64,000 nucleotides of DNA from Chitinophaga sp. E66 (lineage in GTDB: Bacteria; Bacteroidota; Bacteroidia; Chitinophagales; Chitinophagaceae), in NCBI GenBank assembly GCA_019285755.1, contig CP079103.1:62001-126000 (forward strand), given 5' to 3'. The notes below the pieces were generated by a model. It saw only the letters and a program-made list of their open reading frames with translations, did no database searches and was not told where the DNA came from. Shown piece after piece: positions 41,041 through 51,296 of the stretch (positions are counted from its first letter, which is position 1; each line of letters opens with the position of its first letter). The position numbers were made by a program, and so were the translations under genes.

Positions 41041-44000
41041 TTAAAAGTTAACGTTCAGACCTACGGTTACATTCTTTGCCTGCGGATAGCGGCCTTTGTC
41101 TATACCGTATTCATCCAGCCCTACCTCAGGATCGAAGCCTTTGTACTTCGTGAAGGTGAGCAGGTTGTTGCCGGTCACGTACAGGCGTACCTGCCCGATG
41201 CCGGCACGGCGGAGCACGCTGGCGGGAACGGTATACCCGAGGGTAACATTCTTCATGCGCAGGTAGCTGCCATCTTCTACATACCAGTCGCTGTTGGTGC
41301 CGAAGTTGCCATTCGGGTCGCTGCTGTTGATGCGGGGATGTTGGAACCGGTGTTCTGGGGAGTCCATGCGTTAAGGATATCTTTCAGCATGTTGTAGTTC
41401 TGACCGTTGCCCGCATTCAGGGCCGTGAACTTCAGGGCATTGAAGAGCTTATTGCCCTGTACACCCTGGAAGAACAGGTTAAGATCGAAGTTCTTGTAGC
41501 GGCCATTGAAGCTGAAGCCATAGGTGAATTTCGGAAACGCATTGCCTACTACTACGCGGTCGTCGTTGGTGATCTTGCCATCGCCGTTGTTGTCGATGAA
41601 CTTCATGTCGCCTGGTTTGGCCAATGGCTGGATGACGGTGCCGTTTTTGTCTTTGTAGTTATCGATCTCCGCCTGCGTCTGGAAAATGCCTGCGGTGCGT
41701 ACCAGGTAGAAGGAGTACAAGGGCAGGCCTACTTCCTGGCGGAGCGGCGCCAGTGTGCTGCGCACGTTGATGCCATTGAGGTCGATGACCTTTTGTCCGC
41801 CGGCAAGCGATACCAGTTTGTTATCGATCTTGGTGAAGGTAGCGCCGATGTCGTACTGGAAATCACCGGACTGGTCGGCCTGGAAGTTCAGACCGAGTTC
41901 AAACCCTTTATCCAGTGCTTTACCTGCATTCTTCCACATGCCGTCCGGTACGCCGAGCATACCCGGAACGCTTACGCGCACCAGCATGTCGTTGGTGGTT
42001 TTCTCGAAGTAATCGGCGTTAATGCTGAGACGGTTGTTGAACAGTCCGAAGTCGATGCCGACATTATTGATCTGCGTGCTGGCCCATTTGAGTGTGGGGT
42101 TAGGCAGCGCGGTTTCTGGTAGGTAGGCACCTGCTGGGGTCTTTCCCGATCCATATCTGGCTGCTGGACATAGGCGCGTCCACTCCTGAAGCCACCAGCG
42201 ACCCCAGGTTACCCTGGATGCCATGACTCAGGCGCAGCTTCAGGAAATTGAGCCAGGATGCGTCTTTGAGGAAGTTCTCTTCCGTGAGCACCCATCCCGC
42301 GGTAATGCCATAATACGGCTCCCAACGGTTATTCTTGGGCAGCAGGGAAGTACCGTCATAACGACCGATCAGGCCCAAGAGGTACTTGCTTTTATAATCG
42401 TAGTTCACGCGACCATACCATGATGCCATGGCCCATTTGTTCAGTCCGCTGGAGGGACGGAAAATACGGTCGAGTTATCGAAGTAGCGGTAAGAAGGCAG
42501 CTCGTTGTAGAATCCTTGCGCATTCACACCCAGCCAGGTGCCACGGTGCTTCTGGAAGGAGAAGCCGCCCATGGCAGTGAGGTTGTGGCCGCCGTCGAAT
42601 TTGGTATTGTATGTCAGGGTTTGTTCGGCGAGGATCTCAGAGAAGTTGTTGATGTCCTGGCGCAGCTCGTTGTAGTTAAAGATCTTCCCGATCTCGGGCA
42701 CTTTTGCGCTGAATGTCTTTGCGTCTCTAAACGATTTGGTGATAGAGAAGCTCGACCGGAAGGTGAGGCCTTTCGCGAGGTTCAGATCTGCGTATGGGTT
42801 GAAGAATATCTTCGTTTCGGGGAGCGCTGGTCCAGCCGTTGCAGGTAAGCCACCGGGTTGATCACGTCGCCATATGCGCCGGCGTATTGGGCGGGCAGGC
42901 CGCTGAAGGAGCCGTCGGCCGCATAGGGGCGGATATGAGGAGGATAGAAGATCGCGGAAATGATGGCGCCGGTATAGGCACTGGTAGTGTTGGCGCCATT
43001 GCCGTCGGTTACCGACATCGTCATGTTCTCGCCGATCTTCAGCCATGGCTTCAGCTGGTAGTCGGTGTTCATGCGCAGGGTATAGCGCTCGCTGTAAGTG
43101 TTGAGGAGGATGCCCTCGCCCTTGCGGTACCCGAAGCTGAGGTAATACCGGCCATTATCGTTGCCGCCTTTTACGCTGGCGTTGTAGTCCTGGATCTTCG
43201 CGGTGCGGAAGATCTCGTCCATCCAGTTGGTGCGGGTGATTTGCCCATCAGGGTATTTCGCGGGATCGAATGCGTCCTGGCGAGGTTTGCCGGCGGCATC
43301 GTACGCCTGGTTCATCACGTCGGCGAATTCTTTCGCGTTCAGCGGTTCCAGCATTTTGATGGGTGATTGCCAGCCTTGTTTAACATCCACATCCACCTGC
43401 GCTTTACCTTGTTTTCCTTTCTTGGTCGTAACCAGCATCACGCCGCCTGCTGCACGGGCGCCATAGATGGAGGTAGCCGCGTCTTTGAGGATGGTAACGC
43501 TTTCTACATCGTTCGGGTTGATGGGGCCATAATAGATGGCGCCGTCTACCACTACGAGCACGCTTTCCCCATTGATGCCACCCATACCGCGGATGTTCAC
43601 GCGGGGAGATGAGGTGGGGTCGCCGCCTTCGTTCTGCACCACAACGCCGGGAGCTTTGCCTTGCAGCGCTTCGTTGAGGCTGCCGAGTGAACGGCTGCCA
43701 AGTTTATCGAGCTGTACTTCTGCTACCGCGCCTGTCACTTTCGCCTTGCTCTGCGTACCGTAACCGATCACGACGAGCTGGTTCAGGTTGCGGGCGGAAG
43801 ATTCCAGCTGGATGGTGAAATCGCGGCGGAGCCTACGGGGATTTCCTGGGAAGCATAACCGAGCATGCTGACGATGAGCGTCAGGCCGGGGTATTGTCCG
43901 TAGTGATTTTGAAGCGGCCGTCGCCCAGGGTAATGGTGCCGGTGGAGGTACCTTTAATCATGACAGATGCACCGGGAACGGGGCCGTTGGCTTCTGTCAC

Positions 44001-44408
44001 CACGCCGGTCAGTGTAATCTGTTCAGCCTGAACGCCGCCGTTGGGATTGACGGCGGCGGGCTTTGGGTCTTCATAGATAAGGATCGTGTTGTGGCGCTCT
44101 TCGAAGCGGAGCCCCGAAGCCGCAAGCAATTCTGATAAGATGGATTCTACACTGCGCTCGCTGTAGGAGCCGGCCTTTACGTTCAGGCGGCGCAGGGCGG
44201 CTTCGTCGTAGGCGAGGCGAACGGCAGCGGTAGTTTCCAATTGTTTGAGGGCGGAGGAAAGCGGTCCTGCGTGGATGTTCACTTTCCTGACGATTTTCTT
44301 CAGGTCCTGCGCCGAAAGGGGAAGGGCGAGGGTAGTGACCGTGGCGGCAAGCACGAGCATGCAGGCCATAACGGTCCGTACAAAAAAATGCTGTCTGATT
44401 TTTTGCAT
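41041..44408 (-). CDS. SusC/RagA-type TonB-dependent receptor, locus 3
   Basis: This receptor has about 1,120 residues and a signal peptide (residues 1-33). The STN domain (VNIHAGPLSSALKQLETTAAVRLAY) allows signalling to FecR. The carboxypeptidase-regulatory domain is seen as TGVVTEANGPVPGASVMIKG. The plug reads VIGYGTQSKAKVTGAV, NIRGMGGINGESVLVVVDG and [20 protein letters not shown]. The barrel ends GRYPQAKNVTVGLNVNF. Breaks lie near 43895, 43810, 42826, 42460, 42135 and 41335. It is the standard SusC architecture, and the GYGTQ plug opening sets it apart from loci 1 and 2. The ligand is probably a phosphorylated glycan or phosphodiester compound, judged only from the phosphatase at the end of the operon. 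Confidence 0.93.
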
Positions 44409-44419
44409 CTTTGTAAGAT

Positions 44420-44517
44420 TAAAGGTAATGACTGAACAGGCCGATGGCCTGAGCGATTCACATTGCGGTTGTTGTTACTTTCTGCCGGACCCAGTTGCAG
44501 CTGGAGCCGGCTTTTTT
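44420..44517 (+). ncRNA. Predicted cis-antisense RNA opposite the susC start, locus 3
   Basis: On the plus strand a hairpin at 44484-44511 (GCCGG...CCAG / CTGG...CCGGC) is followed by TTTTTTGTG, a terminator pointing against the Sus operon. In the sense direction there is no T-run after it. The stem has two mismatches in this direction but one mismatch and a G-U in the other, so folding alone does not fix the direction. A -7-like CATCTTTG at 44406-44413 lies suitably upstream, over the susC start codon. Predicted size is about 95 bases. Confidence 0.38.
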
Positions 44518-44523
44518 GTGGCA

Positions 44524-45413
44524 TTAGCGGATAGTGAGTCGATTTGCGTTCATCGTAAAGCTGATTTTAGGTTTATAACTTATTTTTTGGAGGATGTCTA
44601 ACACCTGCGGTAACGGCATGCCTGCAGGGAACCGGAACGTATAGCTGCCGGCGTTGGTGTTGAGCGTAGTGGAAACAGTGATACCGTATTGATCTTCCAG
44701 TGTGCGGATCACTTCAGACAGCGGGGCGTTCCGGAGAAGGATCTCGCCCTGGTCCATGCTAAAGCGTCATTTGCTGATATAGTGTCGATATGATTTTGCG
44801 GCCATGTGATGCGTTGTCCGGGTACGAGCGCCCCGTGCCCGGAGGCTTTCACTTTCCCGGTTAGCAGCGAAACGCGGCGGAAGGCCCCGTTGGCCGGCCG
44901 CTCCGCGGTGAAGGTGGTGCCGATTACCGTGGCGGTGTCTGCGTCCATGGTAACGGTGAAAGGTTTTTCCGGGGATGCGTTCACTTCAAAATACGCTTTA
45001 CCCTGTAAAGTTCCACCTGCCTGCCATCGCAGGTCAGCTTCGAGTTGGGGCCAGCGGTTACGCGGAGCCGTCCGGCAGGGTGAAGGTTTTTACTTCGCCT
45101 GCGGCGGTGGCCAGCGCGATCCGTTGGGTCGCCTCCGGCCGGAGGAGCCAGGTTGCCGCAAGTATCGCCGCGCCCGCGATGGAGGCGGCTGCTGCCAAAT
45201 ATGGCCAGATGCGACGGGTACGGCGGGGCGCATGCGCTTCGATGTGCTGCCACATCGCATCGTGGAGGCGTTCTTTCTCAGGGGCGTCCGGGAGGGGGAG
45301 TCGCTGGATGTTGCCAGTTGGTCCAGCCAATGGTGCAGCAGGCGTTCCTCCTGAGGGGAGGCTTCGCCGCGGCGGAATTTCTCCAGTAATGCGCGTATGT
45401 CTTTCTGGTCCAA
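44524..45413 (-). CDS. FecR-family anti-sigma factor, locus 3
   Basis: This anti-sigma factor has about 297 residues. The cytoplasmic part is RALLEKFRRGEASPQEERLLHHWLDQL, a membrane helix lies near residue 80 (IAGAAILAATWLL), and the FecR domain reads VTAGPNSKLTCDG and FEVNASPEKPFTVTMDADTATVIG. The C-terminal domain is LLRNAPLSEVIRTLEDQYGITV, ending MNANRLTIR. Breaks lie near 45300, 45070, 45000 and 44755. It lies between its sigma factor and SusC, the standard order, and the sigma gene ends 80 bases upstream. Confidence 0.88.
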
Positions 45414-45492
45414 GTACAGGATGCTTTCCTATAAGACACGCGTAGAAATGCGGATAACCATCGCCGGGCAAAATATTTTCAAAAAAATCGAT

Positions 45493-46085
45493 TTAGTAAA
45501 GGAAGCAGAGCAACAGGAAGGGAACGGTGTGCCAGTGTACCCGGATCTTCCGCAGGGCGGTATTGATCTGGTTACGGATGGTTTGTTCGCTGCTGCCCAG
45601 GCGCTGGGCGATCTCGGCAACGGTCAGGTGTTGAATGCGGTGCATATAGAATGCGGTCTTCATGCGTGCGGGTAGCTGCTCGATAGAGCGTAGGAGGGCG
45701 GTCTCTGTTTCGCGGAGGTGAATGGCATCGAGGAGGGAATCATCTGCGGAGTCGGCGGCAGCCCGAAAGAGCCGACGTGTTGCTGATAGAGTTGCTCATC
45801 GCGTATGGCGTTGAGGAGCCGGTTGCGGAGAGCGGAGCGGAGGTAAGCGGAGACGGAAGTGACGGGAGGGAGTTCGGCGTGGCTTTCCCATAGGTGAACG
45901 AACAGGCCCTGTATGGTATCCTGCGCGGCGGAGTCGTCTTTCAGCACACGGACGGCGTAAAGGTAGAGGGCTTCCCAATACGTGTCGAACAGTGTGCGGA
46001 AAGCGGCGCTGTGGCCCTGACGGACCATCTCCCATAATGTGTCTGGCTGTGGTTGCTGCCGCATATCCCGGTTTGTGGGCTTCAA
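45493..46085 (-). CDS. ECF sigma-70 factor, locus 3
   Basis: This sigma factor has about 197 residues. Region 2 is AAFRTLFDTYWEALYLYAVRVLKDD and AAQDTIQGLFVHLWESH. After a break near 45765, region 4 is LLRSIEQLPARMKTAFYMHRIQHLT with the helix-turn-helix VAEIAQRLGSSEQTIRNQI. It ends VHWHTVPFLLLCFLY, a hydrophobic tail like those of the other ECF factors here. ATG codons at 46085 and 46064 are possible starts. It heads the minus-strand Sus locus 3. Confidence 0.88.
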
Positions 46086-46182
46086 AATTAATCAGTAACG
46101 TGTGGAATTATCGAGCCACCCTATTTATCAAATTGTTAAGTAAAAATTAGGAAGAATTGCGGATATAAAAAGATGGCGGATA

Positions 46183-46214
46183 AAAAATGCCGGGCTTTGC
46201 GGGCCCGGCATTTT
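46183..46214 (-). terminator. Intrinsic terminator after dnaA
   Basis: In the minus direction AAAATGCCGGGC / GCCCGGCATTTT has a short loop, followed by TTATCC. The plus direction also has a TTTT tail, so it may work both ways. Confidence 0.88.
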
Positions 46215-46244
46215 CAAATGCGTTGTAAACGTTGCTGGAGGGTG

Positions 46245-47674
46245 TTACATGGCAGCGAGTTGCACTTTTTGTTGCAATTCGATCACGCTGTCCCGGAAAC
46301 TGTTATCGGTGTCCATGAGATCTTTGACGGTCTGGCAGGAGTGGATCACGGTGGTGTGGTCTCTTCCGCCGAAGTGTTCGCCGATGGTCTTCAGGGAGTT
46401 TTTGGTAAAGCTTTTAGCCAGGTACATGGTGATCTGGCGGGCCTGTACGATTTCGCGCTTGCGGGTCTTTTGCAGGAGCTTGTCGTAGGCCACGTCGAAG
46501 TATTCGCAGACCATTTTCTGGATACTTTCGATGGTGATCTCCTTGGAGGAGGTCTTTACAAAAGATTTGAGCACGCGCTTGGCGAGTTCCAGGTCGATTT
46601 CTTTCCGGTTGAGGGAAGACTGGGCGAGCAGGGAAATGAGGGCGCCTTCGAGCTCGCGGACGTTGCTTTGGATATTGTAGGCAACGTACTTCACGACTTC
46701 TTTAGGCATTTCGAGGCCGTCGTTGCGCATCTTCATTTCCAGGATCTCCATGCGGGTCTCGAAGTCGGGCAGCTGGATGTCTGCGCTGAGGCCCCAGCGG
46801 AAGCGGCTCAGCAGGCGCTCCTGAACGCCGTCCAGGTCTTTGGGCGGTTTGTCGGAGGTGAGGATGAGCTGTTTGCCACTTTGGTGGAGGTGGTTGAAGA
46901 TGGCGAAGAATGCGTCCTGCGATTTTTCGGCGCGGGCGAAGAACTGGATATCGTCTACGATCAGTACGTCTATTAATTGATAGAAGTGGATGAAGTCGTT
47001 GATGATATTATTCTTGGAGTGGTCGATGAACTGGTTGATGAACTTCTCCGCGCTCACGTAGAGGACGGCCTTGTTCGGGTTTTGCCTTTTCACTTCGTTA
47101 CCGATGGCTTGTGCAAGGTGCGTTTTGCCGAGGCCTACGCCGCCATATATAACAAGGGGTTGAAGGAGGTGCCTCCGGGTTTGTCGGACACGGTTTTACC
47201 GGCACGACGGGCAACACGGTTACAGTCCCCTTCGATGAAAGACTCGAAGGTGTAATTGTGGTTCAGCTGCGAATCGATCTGAACGCGTTTGATACCCGGA
47301 ATCACGAAGGATTCTTGACCGGGTTCTGTATGGTTAGCGGGAAATCAACTTCACTGTCCTTCTGGGGCTTGGTGAACTGCGTAGGCATGTTCACGGTTTT
47401 AGGATGCTGATGGGGGTGCTGTTCTCCACAACGATCCGGTACTCCAGGCGCGCTTCCTTTCCGAGCTCGCGCTTGATGGTTTTACCTAACAGGCCCACAT
47501 AATGTTCTTCCGGTATTCATAGAAAAACTGGCTGGGTACTTGAATGGTTAAAACGTTGTTCTCAAGCTTAACGGGTTTTATCGGCTCAAACCATGTTTTG
47601 AAGGGCTGCCACTCCACTATATCCCTGATAATATTCAGACACCTATCCCAAACTTGTTCGCAAGTTTTATTCAT
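46245..47674 (-). CDS. dnaA: Chromosomal replication initiator DnaA
   Basis: This protein has about 477 residues. Domain I reads TCEQVWDRCLNIIRDIVEWQPFKTW, followed by a variable linker. The AAA+ domain starts LNHNYTFESFIEGDCNRVARRAG, with Walker A GGVGLGKTH and Walker B VLIVDDIQFFA. The DNA-binding domain IV contains the DnaA signature GGRDHTTVIHS. Breaks near 47505 (a missing T), 47400, 47312 and 47150 are all repaired by single bases; an extra G near 47150 gives NPLVIYGGVGLGKTH. Such breaks in an essential gene argue for sequence error. The start at 47674 gives the normal domain I. The noncoding stretch beyond it is a candidate origin. Confidence 0.96.
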
Positions 47675-48215
47675 TTAGAGTAAAATAATTTGTCGTGTTT
47701 ATAATTTGGGTGTTCTCGAATACTGAGGTCTTCAATGCGGGCAGTTGAAGATCTTTTGACAGGACGACGAATATCTGTAGAAAATGTTGAAAAAAAATAA
47801 ATCTGCCCTTGTTTAATTTCCTACAAATACAGTGTGCCAGGCCTGTTTTATTCGTATGTAAATCGGCTAAAACACCCGTTTAGCCTGCAATTCGACCACT
47901 ATTAAAAGTGTTAAACCGTACAAGCATGATTAACAAGTAATTTGTTAAAGTGTTTACTGATTAACGCATAAAAGGTCAGCTTATCAGGTAAAATAACATT
48001 GCCCTTTGCCGGCTTCAAAAAGCGGGCGTCTGAGGGCGCATGAATGGCGCTTCGGTGTTTCACTTTTTGGTAACTACTTTTTCGTTTTCTCGAATCGGCT
48101 GCAAATTTATGATCTTGTTTCTAATAAATGCGAATAACTTGTGTAAAAGTTCTTGATTATTCCTGTATCGAAAAACTTATCTTTGGCGCAATTGAAATTT
48201 TTAAACTAGTTATAT
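47675..48215. other. 541-bp AT-rich noncoding region between dnaA and DUF3127, candidate oriC
   Basis: No gene is visible. The region is clearly AT-richer than its surroundings. It holds TTAACAA-GTAAT-TTGTTAA (47930-47948), a perfect 7-bp inverted repeat, and nearby ATTAA/TTAAC motifs. I found no exact TTATCCACA box; the best match, TGTGTAAAA near 48140, has two mismatches. Position next to dnaA and base composition are the only support for an origin. Confidence 0.35.
48178..48185 (+). promoter_or_regulatory. Promoter -7 element TATCTTTG for DUF3127
   Basis: TATCTTTG matches the Bacteroidota TAnnTTTG consensus exactly, 30 bases before the ATG. A CTTG about 22 bases upstream could be the -33 element. 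Confidence 0.65.
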
Positions 48216-48605
48216 ATGAGCTTTGAAGTTACCGGTAAACTGGTAGTGAAGTACAATACGGTACAGCGCAGCGAATCTTTCAAAACCCGTGAATTCGTTA
48301 TCGAGAAATCAGACGATATCAACGGACGGGTGATTACCAATTATATCAAGTTTCAGTCAGTTCAGGATCGTACCTCCATCGTGGATCGTCACAATGAAGG
48401 TGAAATGGTTAAGGTTTATTTTAATATAAAAGGCACCCGTTGGGAAAAAGACGGTAAAGTAAACTACATCACCAACCTGGACGCATGGCGCATCGAATCC
48501 ATGATGCAGGGCCAGCCCGGCGGCGATCCCATGCCGAACTACAACACCTCCCAGGAAGGCGGCTTCTCCGGCGGTGGCAACAGCGGCGACGATCTCCCGT
48601 TCTAA
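48216..48605 (+). CDS. DUF3127 protein with SSB-like C-terminal tip
   Basis: This intact 129-residue protein is well conserved in Bacteroidota. The domain (residues 1-90) reads MSFEVTGKLVVKYNTVQRSESFKTREFVIE and VYFNIKGTRWEKDGKVNYITNLDAWRIE, an OB-fold-like pattern of alternating strands. A flexible Gly/Ser/Asn-rich linker follows, and the last six residues are GDDLPF, like the acidic DD(I/L)PF tip through which single-stranded-DNA-binding proteins recruit partners. Together with its place beside dnaA, this suggests a ssDNA-binding or replication-linked role. The family has no established function that I can state. Confidence 0.88.
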   Translation: MSFEVTGKLVVKYNTVQRSESFKTREFVIEKSDDINGRVITNYIKFQSVQDRTSIVDRHNEGEMVKVYFNIKGTRWEKDGKVNYITNLDAWRIESMMQGQPGGDPMPNYNTSQEGGFSGGGNSGDDLPF

Positions 48606-48641
48606 TATAATTCAAGGCTCCAGCAGCCTAATCATACTCAA

Positions 48642-48675
48642 GGCGCCCCGCAACAGCGGGGCGCCTTCTTTTTAT
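48642..48675 (+). terminator. Intrinsic terminator after DUF3127
   Basis: The perfect 10-bp stem GGCGCCCCGC / GCGGGGCGCC has loop AACA, then TTCTTTTT. Confidence 0.93.
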
Positions 48676-48678
48676 ACC

Positions 48679-48686
48679 TATCTTTG
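48679..48686 (+). promoter_or_regulatory. Promoter -7 element TATCTTTG for the FAD oxidoreductase
   Basis: This is an exact TAnnTTTG element directly after the DUF3127 terminator, leaving a leader of about 24 bases before the ATG at 48716. The -33 position overlaps the terminator's T-run. Confidence 0.6.
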
Positions 48687-48715
48687 CCCCGGTTTTTTAG
48701 GATAAATACCTAACA

Positions 48716-50293
48716 ATGGTCAAACAAATCTCCCTCAAGCTCCTCCCCAGGAGGCAGACCGGCATCAAGCCGTCACGCGCCACGCCGCCGGTCAACTCGG
48801 CGTCAGGCCTTCAGAAGTCACCGGCTTCAATATCGTCAAACGCTCTATAGACGCGCGCTCCAGGCAGCCGTACTTCATGCTCACCATAGAAGTATTTGTC
48901 AATGAGCCCTTCCAACCCAAAAAGCTGGAAACATTCCATTATGAGCCCCTCCGCCCAGATGCACCTCCCGTTATCATCATAGGGGCCGGCCCCGCAGGCC
49001 TCTTCGCCGCCCTCCGCCTCATCGAGCTCGGCCGAAGGCCAATCGTGCTGGAAAGAGGAAAGATGTGCGCGCCCGCCGGCGCGATCTGGCAGCCCTCAAT
49101 AAAACTGGAATCGTCAACCCCGAATCCAATTACTGCTTTGGTGAAGGCGGCGCCGGAACATACTCCGACGGTAAATTATATACCCGCTCCAACAAGCGCG
49201 GCAACATACAGCGCATTCTTAACATCTTCCGCCAGTTCGGCGCAGATGATGCCATCACGACAGACGCGCATCCCCACATCGGCACCAACAAGCTCCCTCA
49301 TATCATCACCGCCATGCGCGAACAGGTGACAGACAGTGGCGGAGCCGTTCACTTCGAACAGAAAGTCACCGACTTCATCCTTGAGAAAGACCAGGTCACC
49401 GGCGTTAAGACCGCCGCAGGCGATGTATTCCATGCCCGCCACGTCATCCTCGCCACGGGCCACTCCGCCCGCGATATATTCGAACTGCTGCATGCAAAGG
49501 GCATTCTCATTGAGCGTAAACCCTTCGCACTGGGCGTACGTGTGGAACATCCGCAATCGCTGATCGACAGTGCCCAATACCATTGCGCCGTCCGTGGCGA
49601 TCACCTTCCGCCGGCCAGCTACAGCCTCGTGGAACAGGTCAACGGCAGGGGAGTGTTCTCTTTCTGCATGTGCCCGGGCGGCATCATCGCCCCGGCTGCG
49701 ACATCGCCGGGAGAGCTGGTTGTCAATGGCTGGTCTCCTCCAAACGCAATAACCCCTACGCTAATTCGGGCATGGTGGTAACGGTAGACGAGGAAGACTT
49801 TGCGCCCTTCGCCAAAGCCGGCCCCTGGCCGCCATGCTCTACCAGCAGGCGGTGGAGCGCTCGGCCTTTGAAGCGGGCGGCGGCGGATTCGTGGCCCCGC
49901 CCAGCGTATGACCGATTTCGTGAAGGGGAAGGTCTCAGCTTCTCTGCCCGATTGTTCCTATATCCCGGGCGTCCGCAGCACCGACCTGCGCAACGTACTG
50001 CCGGCAGCCGTGCATTCCAGGCTGGGAGAGGCTTTTAAAGCATTCGGCAAGAAGATCAGGGGTACTTTACGGAAGACGCCATATTAGTAGCCACAGAGTC
50101 CCGCACTTCAAGCCCCGTACGCATTCCGCGCAACGACCATGATCTGCAGCATCCCCAGGTGAAGGGATTGTATCCCTGCGCCGAGGGCGCAGGCTATGCG
50201 GGAGGGATCGTATCCGCGGCCATGGACGGTGAACGCGTGGCGGAAGCCATCGCCGGGATTGGTCCAGAGAAACGGCCGGTTGGTGTATCATAA
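48716..50293 (+). CDS. FAD-dependent oxidoreductase (COG2509-like dehydrogenase)
   Basis: This protein has about 526 residues. The N-terminal 80-residue lead is LGVRPSEVTGFNIVKRSIDARSRQ. The FAD-binding Rossmann motif is VIIIGAGPAGLFAALRLIELG, followed by ESNYCFGEGGAGTYSDGKLYTR, a hallmark of this uncharacterised family. The ATG motif is ILATGHSARDIFELL. Then come FSFCMCPGGIIAPAATSPGELVVNG and the C-terminal GLYPCAEGAGYAGGIVSAAMDGERVAEAI. Breaks lie near 48748, 49065, 49737, 49838, 49895 and 50060; the first is one C missing in CCCC. The substrate is unknown. Despite frequent annotation, no evidence links it to a named pathway. Confidence 0.87.
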
Positions 50294-50362
50294 TGGAAAT
50301 ACCTCTTTAATTCTTTGGTGCGCATAGGGTAAATGGGTAATTTTCATCCGTCAATTATCCTT

Positions 50363-51291
50363 ATGAACGTACTGGAACTCCAACATCTCAAGAAGTATTA
50401 CGCCACTCACAAAGCGGTGGACGATATCAGCTTCTCCATACCGAAGGGCAGCATCTTCGGCCTGCTGGGCCCCAACGGAGCCGGCAAAACCACGCTCCTG
50501 CGTATGATCACCGGCATTTTCTATCCCGATTCGGGAGATATCCGATTCGACGGCCGGCCGTTCGACCCCGCAATGATATTCAATATATCGGGTATATGCC
50601 GGAGGAGCGCGGGCTGTATAAGAAAATGAAAGTAGGCGAACAGGCGATGTACCTCGCTCAGCTCAAAGGTCTCAGCGCACATGAGGCCCGCCAGAAGATC
50701 GATTACTGGTTCAACCGGTTCGAGATCACCTCATGGGCCAATAAGAAGATAGAAGAACTATCCAAGGGTATGCAACAAAAGGTGCAATTCATATCCACCG
50801 TCATGCATCAACCCAAACTGCTGATCCTCGACGAGCCCTTTTCCGGCCTGGACCCTATCAACTCCCAACTCATTCAGGACGAGATCTTCCAGCTTGCCAA
50901 AAGCGGCACCACCATCATCTTCTCCACACACCGTATGGAACAGGTGGAAGAGATCTGCGACCATATCGTGCTCGTTAACAAAGGCAGAAAGGTGCTCGAC
51001 GGCCCCGTGAAACAGATCCGCCAGGATTTCAAGCATCACCTGTTCCGCGTAAGCCTCGCAGAGATGCCCAATCCCGCGCAGATGGCCACGCATCACTTCA
51101 CCATCGTGAAACAACATGAGAACGGCTATACCGTGAAGATCAACGAATTCAGCAAGACGAATGATATTCTCTCCCATTTTATCCATCACGGCATCCAGGT
51201 CACCTATTTCGAAGAAATCCTCCCCACCATCCATGAAGTGTTCATCCAGCAGGTGAAGCTGACGGACATGGAAGCAGTGGCAGCTAACTGA
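50363..51291 (+). CDS. ABC exporter ATP-binding protein
   Basis: This ATPase has about 309 residues. Walker A is GLLGPNGAGKTT, the Q-loop region is YMPEERGLYKKMKV, the signature is LSKGMQQKVQF, and Walker B is LLILDEPFSGLDP. The H-loop is FSTHRMEQVEE. The C-terminal 70 residues form a DUF4162-like domain common to Nat-type exporter ATPases. One break lies near 50577; repair reads DIQYIGYMPEERG. I chose ATG 50363 because the strand MNVLELQHLKKYYATHKAVDD begins there. It belongs with the permease at 52051, with a lipoprotein gene between. Confidence 0.93.
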
Positions 51292-51296
51292 TCCCT

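Noticed and set aside
46173..46976. 267-codon open frame on the plus strand inside dnaA
   Set aside because: It is an exact antisense shadow of the conserved DnaA AAA+ domain.
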